Source: Ancylobacter sp. WKF20
GTDB taxonomy: Bacteria > Pseudomonadota > Alphaproteobacteria > Rhizobiales > Xanthobacteraceae
Reading direction: 5' to 3'
Length of the DNA: 64,000 nucleotides
NCBI RefSeq assembly: GCF_029760895.1
Contig: NZ_CP121679.1
Span: 2,356,001-2,420,000, forward strand
Below, piece after piece: positions 1-8,034 of the stretch. Under the pieces are notes generated by a model. The model saw only the letters and a program-made list of their open reading frames with translations, had not been told where the DNA came from and did not search any database. A program made the translations under genes and the position numbers. How positions within the stretch are numbered: position 1 is the stretch's first letter; each line of letters begins with the position of its first letter.

Positions 1-1097
1 GCGATCCGGCTGTCAATGTCTCCCCTGGCAATCGCCCGCGCGAGAAGTACTCCGGTTCCCGGACCACCGGCCCAGCCATAGGACCAGCCGGCGCTAAACC
101 ACAGATCCTTGAGATCTGGATGCTCGCCGATCAAGGGAGCATAGTCGGGCGTGGCGTGGATCAGCCCGGCCCAATGCCGCAGCACGCGCAGCGTGCGCAG
201 CCGGGGAAACAGGCGCGCATAGACAGCGGCCGTTTGCGCCAGCACGGGAAGATCGGTGCTGAGGCTCATCCGCGGGCGCTCGGGCACCTCCGTGCCACCA
301 ACCACCTCGCCGCGACCGGTCTGATGCATGTAGCAGAGGCTGTCGATCAGCGCGATGGCTTGCCGGATGAGCGGGCGCACCGGCTCGAGTGCCATGGCCT
401 CGATGCGCATGCCGAAACCGGGAAGCGTCACTCCCGCCAGAGCGGCCACCTCCGGATTGTGGCCGCCAGCGGCCACCATCACGCTGTCCGCCTCAATGCG
501 ATGATCGCCCACCCTGACGGCGGCGACCCGCCCCCCGGTGCGCTCGATGCCCGTGACCGGCGTGCGGTAGCGCACCATGATGCCACGGTCCTCGCAGGCG
601 TGACGCAGCGCCTTCATCGCGGCATGATGAGGGGCGACGCCTCCGTCCGGCAGCATCAGCGCGCACTTCACCTGTCGCCCGTCGATTGCCGGCAGCACCT
701 CGGTAATGCGCGCGCCACGGACCATCTCATTACGAACGCCATATTGGCGGTGAATGCCGGTGATGGATTGGAGCATGTCGGCCGTGCGGTCGGTCTCCGC
801 TACCATCATGTAGCCCCGCCGGGTGAACATGGCGTTGTGGCCGAGGGTGCGCGAGAGGGTCTGCCACGCCTGGTTGGAGTACTGGAACAGGCCGGTCCAT
901 TCCGGCGTGCCAAAGCCACCGCGGATCAGCGTGCCGTTGCGGCCGGACGCGCCGCCCTGCCAGTAGCCGGCATCGAGCACCACAACACCGGAGACGCCGA
1001 GCTCCGCGAGATTGAACGCGCAGGCCAGGCCCTGGATGCCTCCGCCTATGATGACGACGGACGCCTTGGAGGGAAGACCGAGGGAAGAGGTGCTCAT
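1..1097 (-). CDS. FAD-dependent amine/amino-acid oxidoreductase (DAO family, sarcosine oxidase beta-like), 3' end cut by window
   Basis: Reading the minus strand from the ATG at 1097 gives an N-terminal dinucleotide-binding fold with GGGIQG after a short lead (residues about 14-24). Further on come a conserved GRNG segment near residue 50 and, close to the window edge, a C-terminal FAD-contact stretch (GWAGGPGTG), so only the last few residues are missing. This is the pattern of D-amino-acid oxidase family proteins that act as the catalytic beta subunit of sarcosine, opine or hydroxyproline oxidases. The start overlaps the stop of the upstream gene by four bases (ATGA), so the two are translationally coupled and probably form one complex. 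The substrate cannot be read from sequence. Confidence 0.85.
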   Translation of the reverse strand, partial: MSTSSLGLPSKASVVIIGGGIQGLACAFNLAELGVSGVVVLDAGYWQGGASGRNGTLIRGGFGTPEWTGLFQYSNQAWQTLSRTLGHNAMFTRRGYMMVAETDRTADMLQSITGIHRQYGVRNEMVRGARITEVLPAIDGRQVKCALMLPDGGVAPHHAAMKALRHACEDRGIMVRYRTPVTGIERTGGRVAAVRVGDHRIEADSVMVAAGGHNPEVAALAGVTLPGFGMRIEAMALEPVRPLIRQAIALIDSLCYMHQTGRGEVVGGTEVPERPRMSLSTDLPVLAQTAAVYARLFPRLRTLRVLRHWAGLIHATPDYAPLIGEHPDLKDLWFSAGWSYGWAGGPGTGVLLARAIARGDIDSRI

Positions 1098-2545
1098 CGG
1101 TCGGGCTCCACCAGTCCATGCAGGCCGGCGGCCTGCGCCACGGTGATGGCACGACGCGGCGCGCGGTGGCTGGGTCGTGGCACCGCCTGGGCCGCCTGCG
1201 GCGCCGCCTTGGCGACGACGGCGGCGAGCATCTCCCAGCAGGGAAAACCCTGGCACGGGCCCATGCCACAGGAGGTGAGCCGCTTCAGCACCTCGAGATC
1301 CGTCTCACCCTCGCGAATGCGATGCAGCACTTCGCCAACCGTCACATCCATGCAGGGGCAGACATAGGCATGCGCGTCGAGCCTCTCCGGCAGAATAATC
1401 GGGTCCGCCGCCCCGGCAGCATCCCCGATCACGGACACCGAAGATCCGCTGTCGCTGGAGGTGCCCAATTGGCCGAGTCCCTCGGCCATCGCCTGAAAAC
1501 CGAGACCAGGATCGGCGCGCCAGGGCCCGGCATGCACCAGGCAGTCACAGGCGATGCGACGGTCGAGAACCGCACCCGTCACTGTGTTGCGGCCGAGAAT
1601 GCTCTGCAGCTTTCCGACGGACGCCACGGCAACGACATTGGCTCCGGCGTCGTTCAGGCGCGCGGCAATCGCCGTCTCGGCTCCTGTGCCCACCACGACC
1701 ACGCGCCGCCCGAGTGCGACACCGGCATCGACCGCCAGCGACAGGGCGAAATGCGCGTCGATCACGCCGGGCAGGTGATTGCCCCTGACCAGCGGGGGAA
1801 TAGAGCGCCGACCAAGAGCCAGCACGGTGCGACCCGGAGTGAAGACGAGCGCGCCCTGCTGCGGATCGAACGGCGCCGCCGCGACAAGTCCGCCCTTTCG
1901 ATAGATGCCGAACACCTCCGTTCGGCCGAAGATTTGGACGCGCGGATCGAGCGCCGGTAGTTCCGCTCCACTCGCGCGGGCGAAACTGCCGGGTTCGAGC
2001 GAGCGCGAGACCAGGGCAACCGACCGCCCTTCGGCCGCGGCCGCGTTCGCGGCGCTACGCCCGGCAACGCCCCCGCCGACGACGAGGACGTCGACCGCGA
2101 TACGCCGCCCTTGAGGCATGGCCCCCTCTCCCACATGCGTGGCGTCGCCGACACCGGCCAGGAAGGCGAGAAGCCGTTCCCAAAGTTCAAACAGGCGCGG
2201 ATGGCGCGGCGCGAAAGCGCCATGCTCGAAGCCGCCATAGACCAGGCGCGCCGGCAACAGGCGGGCTGCGCGCAGGAGATCAAAACGAGGTCCGGGCCAG
2301 GTGTTCTGCTCCGTCACCCTCAGCGGCTCGCCCAGAAACGTTTGATCGAGGCGGGTGTTCGGACGCCCATCCACGCCAGCCAGGCAGCCGGCGATGAAGC
2401 TCCCCGAGGGGCCGAGCGGTCGATGGCGCTTGCGCGTGCTCGCCGTCGTGCGGATGCCAGCCCGCCACAGTGCCGCCGCGAGGCTCTCGCCGGGCTGTCC
2501 CGCCAGGGGACGTCCGTTCCAGAAGAAGTTCACCGGTTCGCCCAC
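1094..2545 (-). CDS. (2Fe-2S)/FAD-dependent oxidoreductase subunit, sarcosine oxidase alpha-like
   Basis: The 483-residue protein has three parts. Residues about 1-95 resemble the Fer2_4-type N-terminal domain of SoxA-like proteins (an FxxNG start and an LRVTEQNTWPG end) but lack a full ferredoxin cysteine set. Residues about 148-380 form a pyridine-nucleotide-disulfide-reductase-type FAD domain with GGGVAG and a second GTGAE motif. Residues about 390-440 form a BFD-like [2Fe-2S] domain with CPC and then SCGMGPCQGFPC, all four cysteines present. Such proteins pass electrons from a DAO-type partner, here the overlapping downstream gene. The pair resembles opine oxidase, hydrogen cyanide synthase and D-hydroxyproline dehydrogenase systems. 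The first methionine gives a sensible domain start. Confidence 0.87.
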   Translation of the reverse strand: MGEPVNFFWNGRPLAGQPGESLAAALWRAGIRTTASTRKRHRPLGPSGSFIAGCLAGVDGRPNTRLDQTFLGEPLRVTEQNTWPGPRFDLLRAARLLPARLVYGGFEHGAFAPRHPRLFELWERLLAFLAGVGDATHVGEGAMPQGRRIAVDVLVVGGGVAGRSAANAAAAEGRSVALVSRSLEPGSFARASGAELPALDPRVQIFGRTEVFGIYRKGGLVAAAPFDPQQGALVFTPGRTVLALGRRSIPPLVRGNHLPGVIDAHFALSLAVDAGVALGRRVVVVGTGAETAIAARLNDAGANVVAVASVGKLQSILGRNTVTGAVLDRRIACDCLVHAGPWRADPGLGFQAMAEGLGQLGTSSDSGSSVSVIGDAAGAADPIILPERLDAHAYVCPCMDVTVGEVLHRIREGETDLEVLKRLTSCGMGPCQGFPCWEMLAAVVAKAAPQAAQAVPRPSHRAPRRAITVAQAAGLHGLVEPDR

Positions 2546-2587
2546 AGCGCAGCCCCCAGATCTTCAGAATGTCGCGAATGCCGATCC

Positions 2588-2646
2588 AATCGGCATCCAT
2601 AAAAATGAAAATATCAGAAAAATTTCATTCTTACGAAAATTTTGAT
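2588..2646. promoter_or_regulatory. AT-rich palindromic region upstream of the oxidase operon
   Basis: This stretch is strikingly A+T-rich inside GC-rich DNA. It contains ATGAAA...TTTCAT (2604-2627) and an overlapping AAAATTT...AAAATTTT pair (2618-2642). It lies just upstream of the minus-strand oxidase operon, so it could hold the promoter and an operator. GAAA/TTTC-type inverted repeats are typical of RpiR-family operators, but no such regulator is visible here, so the link is only a suggestion. Confidence 0.35.
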
Positions 2647-2730
2647 TGCAGAGCCGCGAGGCAGGACGGCCTGCGCAGCGACCGAACCACAAGCCGATCA
2701 TTTCCGAGCTCTGACAGCTCGCGAACTTGA

Positions 2731-3309
2731 CGGCGCGTCCGCGACCCCGAACGGCTTTCCATCCTGCTGGAACAGTTTCTCGACCGGCGCGAGGAATGGG
2801 TCGAGCGGCGGCGCAGCCACATCACCGAGCTCAACAAGCGGGCGATGGAGTCCGAGGCCAAGCTGAAGCGCCTTTATGAGGCGATCGAAAACGGCCTCAT
2901 CGACATGGCCTATCTCTCATTGAAAGACCGCATTGAAGAACTGACCGCGATTCGCGACCAGGCCCATGCCGACGCCGAGCGCGCGCAAGCGGCTGTGGAG
3001 AGGACTGGCCAGAAGGTCACCGTCGAGAGCCTGACGCGCTTTTCCGAGATAGCCCGCGACAAGCTACGCACCGAGACCGGCGAGTATCACCGCGACCATC
3101 TTCGCGCGCCCGCTCAACGCGTCGAGGTGGTGAGCAAGTCGGAGATTCTGCTGATGGGAAACAAACCGGACCTTCTGCGCACGTTGGCTGCCGCATCAAG
3201 CGCAGGAGCGGCGGCGAACGGCGTTCGCCGTTTTGTACCGAAGTGGCGCACCCGGCACGATTCGAACGTGCGACCTTTGCCTTCGGAGGGCAACGCTCTA
3301 TCCAGCTGA
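2731..3309 (+). pseudogene. C-terminal remnant of a large serine recombinase (resolvase family)
   Basis: The frame opens after an in-frame TGA near 2728 and has no catalytic domain. It contains only the coiled-coil and C-terminal part of a large serine recombinase: an ERRRSHITELNKRA helix, a LKDRIEEL segment, and the RDHLRA/QRVEV/SKSEI region. It ends FVPKWRTRHDSNVRP, and those last residues are encoded by the complement of the adjacent tRNA-Arg gene. In intact Rhizobiales relatives this tail is typical of recombinases inserted at that tRNA. The resolvase domain, with its catalytic serine, and the zinc-ribbon part are gone, so I call it a decayed integrase. An ATG at 2845 could still start a 154-residue peptide, but function is unlikely. 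Confidence 0.75.
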
Positions 3310-3320
3310 GCTACGGGTGC
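3244..3320 (-). tRNA. tRNA-Arg (anticodon CCG)
   Basis: Read on the minus strand, the acceptor arms GCACCCG and CGGGTGC pair, a G discriminator base follows, and CCA is encoded at the 3' end (3244-3246). The D arm contains AGCTCAGCTGGATAGAGC. The anticodon stem TTGCC/GGCAA encloses loop CTCCGAA, giving anticodon CCG. The T arm contains GTTCGAATC. The length is 77 bases. Its 3' half overlaps the end of the recombinase remnant in antisense, which suggests that it served as an integration target. Confidence 0.96.
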
Positions 3321-3349
3321 CCGGCGGGCGGGCCCGCGGATCACGCGCT

Positions 3350-3378
3350 TTCATAGTCGATGCGCGCGGGGTGGGCAA
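3350..3378 (-). promoter_or_regulatory. Sigma70-type promoter for tRNA-Arg
   Basis: On the minus strand TTGCCC (3378-3373) is followed after 17 bases by TATGAA (3355-3350). That places the start of transcription about 20 bases before the tRNA 5' end at 3320. Confidence 0.6.
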
Positions 3379-3692
3379 CCGCTCCGCGCGGGGGGACGGG
3401 TGCCGTCCCGGAAATTCTGCCGGTACGACGCGATGCCGGCGGAGCCGCACCGCTGAAGGCATGGGCTGGTCGCCGCTGGGGCGACCGGATGCGGAGCCCG
3501 CGAGACGACCCCGTGCCGGGCGGCGGCGAACGCCACGCGCCTGCGCGCCATGCCGACGCAACGTCGTACCCCCAAGCGCGGGCCTCCCGGCTGGCGCACA
3601 GGCCGCAGACCGGGCCCCGGCGCAGGATGAGGCCGGGCGCGGTGGCCCTCCCCCACCGTGGCGCGGGGCGGCGGGCTTGCTATATAGGCGCC
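3379..3692. other. Gene-free GC-rich gap
   Basis: Between the tRNA-Arg promoter and the MoeB-like gene I see only very GC-rich sequence with long arginine/proline/glycine-rich frames and no recognisable protein. A TATATA sequence at 3681-3686 sits six bases before the ATG at 3693. If it is a -10 box, the MoeB mRNA would have almost no leader. Confidence 0.5.
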
Positions 3693-4550
3693 ATGAGCAC
3701 CGACACGCCGGCCGTTTCCGCCACCACAGCCCCTACCCGCCCCTCGCTCTTCGCGCCGGAGGAGGTCGAGCGCTATGCGCGCCATCTCGTGCTGGCGGAA
3801 ATTGGCGGGCCGGGCCAGCAGAAGCTGAAGAAGGCGTCGATCCTCGTGGTCGGCGCAGGCGGGCTCGGGGCGCCGGCGCTGCTTTATCTCGCCGCTGCCG
3901 GCGTCGGGCGGCTGGTGCTGGTCGATGATGACGAGGTGTCGCTGTCGAATCTGCAGCGGCAGGTGATCCACACCACCGCCGCCATCGGGCGGGCCAAGAC
4001 CGACAGCGCGGCGGAGACCATTGCCGCCCTCAACCCGCATGTGACGGTGGAGGGCGTGAGGGCGCGCCTCACCGCCGACAATGCGCTGGATCTGATCGGC
4101 GGCGTCGACGTGGTGATCGACGGGTCGGATAATTTCGCCACGCGCTATCTGGTGTCGGACGCCTGCGCGCTCGCCGGCAAGCCGCTGGTGACCGCCGCGC
4201 TCGGGCGCTTCGACGCGACGGTGACGACGCTGCGCCCGCATGAAAAGACGCCCGACGGCACGCCCAACCCGACCTATCGCTGCCTCTTCCCCGAGCCCCC
4301 GCCGGCCGGCACGGTGCCGAGCTGCGCCGAGGCCGGCATTCTCGGCGCGGTCGCCGGCATCGCCGGCTCGCTGGTGGCGCTGGAGGCGATCCGCGCCGTC
4401 ACCGGCTTCGGCGAGGGGCTGGTCGGGCGCCTGCTCATGATCGACACGCTCACCATGCGCTTCGAGACGCTGAGCTATGGCTGGGACCCGGACAACCCGC
4501 TGACGGGCGAGGCGCCGACGATTCGCGATCTGTCGGCGCATCTGCGCTGA
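3693..4550 (+). CDS. moeB: MoeB/ThiF/HesA family sulfur-carrier adenylyltransferase
   Basis: The 285-residue protein matches E1-like enzymes that adenylate the C-terminus of MoaD or ThiS for molybdopterin or thiamine synthesis. Features are the YARHLVL entry motif (residues about 26-34), the nucleotide-binding GAGGLGAP (about 52-59), SNLQRQVIH with the conserved Arg, and a C-terminal ALEAIRAVTG helix. The two CxxC zinc pairs of E. coli MoeB are not intact: YRC lacks its upstream Cys partner, and the C-terminal pair is replaced by DPDNPLTG. No rhodanese domain follows. The long upstream open frame is low-complexity, so I start at the ATG at 3693. Whether MoaD or ThiS is the partner is open. 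Confidence 0.88.
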   Translation: MSTDTPAVSATTAPTRPSLFAPEEVERYARHLVLAEIGGPGQQKLKKASILVVGAGGLGAPALLYLAAAGVGRLVLVDDDEVSLSNLQRQVIHTTAAIGRAKTDSAAETIAALNPHVTVEGVRARLTADNALDLIGGVDVVIDGSDNFATRYLVSDACALAGKPLVTAALGRFDATVTTLRPHEKTPDGTPNPTYRCLFPEPPPAGTVPSCAEAGILGAVAGIAGSLVALEAIRAVTGFGEGLVGRLLMIDTLTMRFETLSYGWDPDNPLTGEAPTIRDLSAHLR

Positions 4551-4583
4551 CGGGCGGCGGAGAGGTGCAGCCGACCCCTTGTC

Positions 4584-4685
4584 GTCATCCCGGCCGAGCG
4601 CAGCGAGAGCCGGGATCGTTGGCCCATGGTGCGCAGGGACAACCGTCACGCGATCCCGGATCGGCGGTTGGCCGTCCGGGATGAC
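4584..4685. repeat. Palindromic intergenic repeat, family A copy 1
   Basis: It starts GTCATCCCGGCCGAGCGCAG and ends GGCCGTCCGGGATGAC, so the outer arms are inverted repeats. The inner part carries GAGCCGGGATCG and GCGATCCCGGATCGG. The same architecture recurs at 11781, 11909 and 18697. It fills the gap between the convergent moeB and hydroxyacid dehydrogenase genes, where its hairpins might also stop transcription. Confidence 0.85.
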
Positions 4686-4710
4686 GGGTCGGGGAATAGG
4701 CGTCAGCCCC

Positions 4711-5712
4711 TCACAGCATCGCCGGCAGCACGCGGTCGGGCGGGCGGTGGCCGTCCATGAAGGCGCGGATGTTGACGATCACCTTCTCGCCGGTGTCGAC
4801 GCGCGCCTCCACCGTGGCCGAGCCCATATGCGGCAGCAGCACCACCTTGCCGGCACGCGCGAGGCGCAGCAGGCGCGGGCTCACGGCCGGCTCGCGCTCG
4901 AACACGTCGAGGCCGGCGCCGGCGATTTCGCCCTGCTCGATCATGCGGATCAGCGCGCTCTCGTCGATCACCTCGCCGCGCGCGGTGTTGACGATATAGG
5001 CGTCCGGGCGGATCAGCTTCAGCCGGCGGGCCGAGAGCAGATGGAAGGTGCCGGGCGTGTGCGGGCAGTTCACGGACAAGATGTCCATGCGCGCCAGCAT
5101 CTGGTCGAGGCTGTCCCAATAGGTCGCCTCCAGCTCCTCCTCGATCTGCGCGGGGAGCGGGCGACGGTTGTGATAGTGGATCTGCAGGCCGAAGGCGCGG
5201 GCGCGGCGGGCGACCGCCTGGCCGATGCGGCCCATGCCGATGATGCCGAGCCGCTTGCCCCAGATGCGATGGCCGAGCATCCAGGTCGGCGACCAGCCGG
5301 GCCAGGCGCCGTCATCGCTGGTGATCAGCGCGGCGCCCTCGGTGAGCCGGCGCGGCACGGCGAGGATGAGCGCCATGGTCATGTCGGCCGTGTCTTCGGT
5401 CAGCACGCCCGGCGTGTTGGTGATGGTGATGCCGCGTTCCGTCGCGGCGGTGACGTCGATATGGTCGACGCCATTGCCGAAATTGGCGATCAGCTTGAGG
5501 TTGGGCCCGGCGGCCTCGATCACTTTCGTGTCGATCCGGTCGCAGATGGCGGGCACCAGCACGTCAGCGGTGGCGACCGCCTCGGCGAGCTGCGCCTGCG
5601 TCATCGGCGCATCCTCGACATTCAGCCGCGCGTCGAACAGCTCGCGCATCCGGGTTTCGATCTTGTCCGGCAGCTTGCGCGTGACGACGACCAGCGGCTT
5701 TTTGCGGCCCAT
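4711..5712 (-). CDS. D-2-hydroxyacid dehydrogenase (glyoxylate/hydroxypyruvate reductase type)
   Basis: The 333-residue protein belongs to the NAD(P)-dependent D-2-hydroxyacid dehydrogenase family. Features are the N-terminal substrate-domain FGNGVDHIDV (about 85-94), the Rossmann motif GMGRIGQAVARR (about 157-168), a catalytic Arg in NTARGEVIDE, a Glu in the REPAV region, and His in LLPHMGSAT. These fit reduction of glyoxylate or hydroxypyruvate in the cytosol. A longer frame begins at 5733, but the ATG at 5712 has a good GGGGAG ribosome-binding site and is the better start. It is a single gene, convergent with moeB. Confidence 0.9.
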   Translation of the reverse strand: MGRKKPLVVVTRKLPDKIETRMRELFDARLNVEDAPMTQAQLAEAVATADVLVPAICDRIDTKVIEAAGPNLKLIANFGNGVDHIDVTAATERGITITNTPGVLTEDTADMTMALILAVPRRLTEGAALITSDDGAWPGWSPTWMLGHRIWGKRLGIIGMGRIGQAVARRARAFGLQIHYHNRRPLPAQIEEELEATYWDSLDQMLARMDILSVNCPHTPGTFHLLSARRLKLIRPDAYIVNTARGEVIDESALIRMIEQGEIAGAGLDVFEREPAVSPRLLRLARAGKVVLLPHMGSATVEARVDTGEKVIVNIRAFMDGHRPPDRVLPAML

Positions 5713-5891
5713 CTCGACTCCCCGTAGGAACACCCCGCGACAATCAAGCTCCCGTTAACGCTGAGAGCCCCAAAATGCCACCGACGGGACGGTGCGATCC
5801 TTAGCAGACGGGTCCGTGAAACACAAAAATGTCCGCAATTGCGGTGCAGGCGGTGCGGCGGCGCGGCGACAGCGGCACGACGTGCAGACGA

Positions 5892-6563
5892 ATGGGTAAC
5901 GGAACGATGGTGATGGACTGGCTTCGGACTGGGGCGAAGCCTCTGGATCGGCAACGCATGCGGGCCAGCGGGGGCACCGGCGGGAGCACGCGGCGGCGCG
6001 CCGGCGCGGCGCTGGTGCTCGGCCTTGGCGGCGCCATCGCTCTCGCCCATCTCCTCGCCACCCCGCCCGCGCAGGCTCAGGCGCCTCAGGCCACCACGCC
6101 ACCGGAGGCCGCGCAGAGCGGACCGGTCGGCCGGGTGAGCGGGCTTCCCGTGCCGCGATTCGTCAGCCTCAAGGCCGACAAGGTGAATGTGCGCTCCGGC
6201 CCGACGCGCGACCATGCGGTGGCCTGGGTGTTCACCCGCGCCGGCCTGCCGGTGGAAATCACCGCCGAATTCGAGACCTGGCGGCGCATCCGCGATGCCG
6301 ATGGCGCGGAAGGCTGGGTCTACCATTCCATGCTCTCGGCCCGGCGCACCGCGCTGGTCAGCCCGTGGTCGAAGGGCGAGCCGACCGCGCTGCGCGAGCA
6401 GCCCTCGACCGATTCGGCGATCAAGGCGCGGCTGGAGCCGGGCGTGCTCGGCAAGGTCGATCACTGCAACGGCAAATGGTGCCGCTTCTTCGACAGTGGC
6501 TTCGACGGCTATGTCGAGCAGGAACGCCTCTGGGGCGTCTATCCCGGCGAAAAGATCGACTGA
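5892..6563 (+). CDS. Secreted SH3-domain (SH3b, type 4) protein
   Basis: After a basic N-terminus (STRRRAG) comes a hydrophobic segment and then an APPAQAQA-like stretch, consistent with a signal peptide or membrane anchor. The mature part has two tandem bacterial SH3 repeats: the first around KADKVNVRSGPTRDHAV, with GWVYHSMLS at its end, and the second around ALREQPSTDSAI, with GYVEQERLWG at its end. Such proteins act in the periplasm, probably on or near peptidoglycan, and no enzymatic domain is present. The start is uncertain: in-frame ATGs lie at 5829, 5892, 5907 and 5913, none with a strong ribosome site, and 5892 was chosen to precede the signal. Confidence 0.8.
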   Translation: MGNGTMVMDWLRTGAKPLDRQRMRASGGTGGSTRRRAGAALVLGLGGAIALAHLLATPPAQAQAPQATTPPEAAQSGPVGRVSGLPVPRFVSLKADKVNVRSGPTRDHAVAWVFTRAGLPVEITAEFETWRRIRDADGAEGWVYHSMLSARRTALVSPWSKGEPTALREQPSTDSAIKARLEPGVLGKVDHCNGKWCRFFDSGFDGYVEQERLWGVYPGEKID

Positions 6564-6578
6564 CGATACGCGCGGCCC

Positions 6579-6983
6579 TCACGGCGCCGGCCGCGCGGCG
6601 ATGTAGCGCCGCTCCTGGGTGAGGCCGGCATAGCCATAGGCGTCCGCCCGCGCCTCCACCACATGCACATAACTTTCCGGGTGCAGCGGGCCGATCAGCG
6701 CGGCCATGGCGGCGAAGGTCGCGGCGATGAAGGCCGCCTTCTCGTCCTTGGTGTTGGTGCCCTCGGTCACCCTTATGTCGAGCCAGAAGCCGGCAACGCC
6801 CTGCGCGGCGAGGCTTTGCCCGCCCGCGAACCAGTGCGCCGGCGGAACGGCAACTACGCTCACGGCGGTGAGCGCGGGATCCTTGCCGAGATGGTCGGCG
6901 GCGAGCTCCGCCGCCAGAGCGGCGATCTGCGATTCGAGGCCGGGCCGGCCGGCGGCGGCGAAACTGATCTGGATCATGGGCAT
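6579..6983 (-). CDS. Tautomerase-superfamily protein with N-terminal proline
   Basis: The 134-residue protein begins MPMIQISF, so removal of Met exposes Pro1, the catalytic base of the 4-oxalocrotonate tautomerase superfamily. It is about twice the length of the classic 4-OT monomer, like the fused-domain members (MIF- or CaaD-like). A longer frame begins at 7025, but only the start at 6983 yields Pro1. The substrate is unknown. It is divergent from the LysR gene at 7078, with a palindromic operator candidate between them, so it is probably that regulator's target. Confidence 0.8.
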   Translation of the reverse strand: MPMIQISFAAAGRPGLESQIAALAAELAADHLGKDPALTAVSVVAVPPAHWFAGGQSLAAQGVAGFWLDIRVTEGTNTKDEKAAFIAATFAAMAALIGPLHPESYVHVVEARADAYGYAGLTQERRYIAARPAP

Positions 6984-7028
6984 GCGACACACTCCGGTTG
7001 CGGACCGGGAGAGTCCTACCGCCACGCG

Positions 7029-7054
7029 TTCAATATGATAACGTTGTCATTGAA
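7029..7054. promoter_or_regulatory. Imperfect palindrome in the tautomerase/LysR divergent promoter
   Basis: The arms TTCAATATGATAAC and GTTGTCATTGAA face each other with two mismatches, and GATAACG is repeated just downstream (7064-7070). An A+T-rich inverted repeat between divergent genes, one of them a LysR regulator, is the usual place for LysR binding. Assignment is by position and symmetry only. Confidence 0.5.
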
Positions 7055-7077
7055 CGTATCTATGATAACGAAATGCA

Positions 7078-7938
7078 ATGAATGATCATCCCCTCGATCT
7101 GGACTGGGTTCTCGCCTTTGTCCGTGTGGCCGACCTGTCCAGCTTCACCCGCGCGGCCGAAGCGCTTGGCACCACGCAGGCCGGCGTCAGCCTCAAGGTG
7201 CGCAAGCTGGAGCAGCGTCTCGGGCGCACCCTGCTGGAGCGCACGCCGCGTCTTGTGCGCCTGACGCCCGATGGCGCGGCCTTTCTCGGCCGCGCGGTCC
7301 AGCTTCTCGCCCTGGAGCGCGATTTGTGGCTGTGGGACCGGCCGAACCTGCCGCTGCTGCGCCTCGGCTTCAGCGATCATGCGGTGGGTGATTCCCTCGC
7401 GCCCCTGCTGCGACGGGTGGCGATCGCCGTGCCGGAGCTGCGCCTGGAGGTGCGGCTCGGCTTTTCCCGCAGCCTGCTCGACGCCTATGACGCCGGCGAG
7501 TTCGACGCGGTCATCGTCCGGCGCGAGGGCGACCGGCGCGACGGCGAGACGCTGCGCCGCGATCCCTATGGCTGGTTCGCCGCGCCGGATTTCGAGCCGA
7601 CCGGCAACAGCTTGCCGCTCGCCCTGCTCGCCGCGCCCTGCGGCGTGCGGGCGGTGGCGACCCGCACGCTCGACGCCGCCGGCCTCGGCTGGCGCGAGGC
7701 CTTTGTCGGCGGCAGCGTCTCCTCGGTCGCGGCCGCCGTCGCCGCCGGCATCGCGGTGGCGCCGATGGCCGCCCATCTGGCGCCGCCCGGCAGCGTCGAT
7801 CTCGGCACGCGACTGAAGCTCCCGCCCTTGCCACCCAGCCCCATCGTGCTGATCGCCCGCGCGGGCGAGCCGGCCTGCGGGCGCGCCCTGGCGGAACTGG
7901 CGGCGGGCCTGCGCCCCACCCGCGCCGAGCGGCACTGA
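7078..7938 (+). CDS. LysR-family transcriptional regulator
   Basis: The 286-residue protein has the LysR winged helix-turn-helix at residues 7-65 (FVRVADLSSFTRAAEALG, then QAGVSLKVRKLEQ and LLERTPR). A co-inducer-binding domain follows, shorter in its last lobe than in typical 300-residue members. It reads away from the tautomerase gene and probably controls it and itself through the palindrome at 7029-7054. The effector is unknown. Confidence 0.9.
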   Translation: MNDHPLDLDWVLAFVRVADLSSFTRAAEALGTTQAGVSLKVRKLEQRLGRTLLERTPRLVRLTPDGAAFLGRAVQLLALERDLWLWDRPNLPLLRLGFSDHAVGDSLAPLLRRVAIAVPELRLEVRLGFSRSLLDAYDAGEFDAVIVRREGDRRDGETLRRDPYGWFAAPDFEPTGNSLPLALLAAPCGVRAVATRTLDAAGLGWREAFVGGSVSSVAAAVAAGIAVAPMAAHLAPPGSVDLGTRLKLPPLPPSPIVLIARAGEPACGRALAELAAGLRPTRAERH

Positions 7939-7975
7939 TGGCGCGCCCCACAAGGAAGGCCTGCCCCGCAACGAA

Positions 7976-8001
7976 AAAGGCCGGTCACGCGACCGGCCTT
8001 T
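7976..8001. terminator. Bidirectional intrinsic terminator
   Basis: AAAGGCCGGTC, a four-base loop and GACCGGCCTTT form a perfect 11-bp stem. Its A and T flanks give a U-tract in both directions. It lies between the convergent LysR gene and irr. Confidence 0.85.
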
Positions 8002-8034
8002 CAGGAAACCTATAAGTAGGCGAGCGCCTTGCGC

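Noticed and set aside
120..1367. Long plus-strand open frame opposite the oxidase genes
   Set aside because: It is His/Arg/Ala-rich with no domain, and it is the antisense shadow of two well-supported minus-strand genes.
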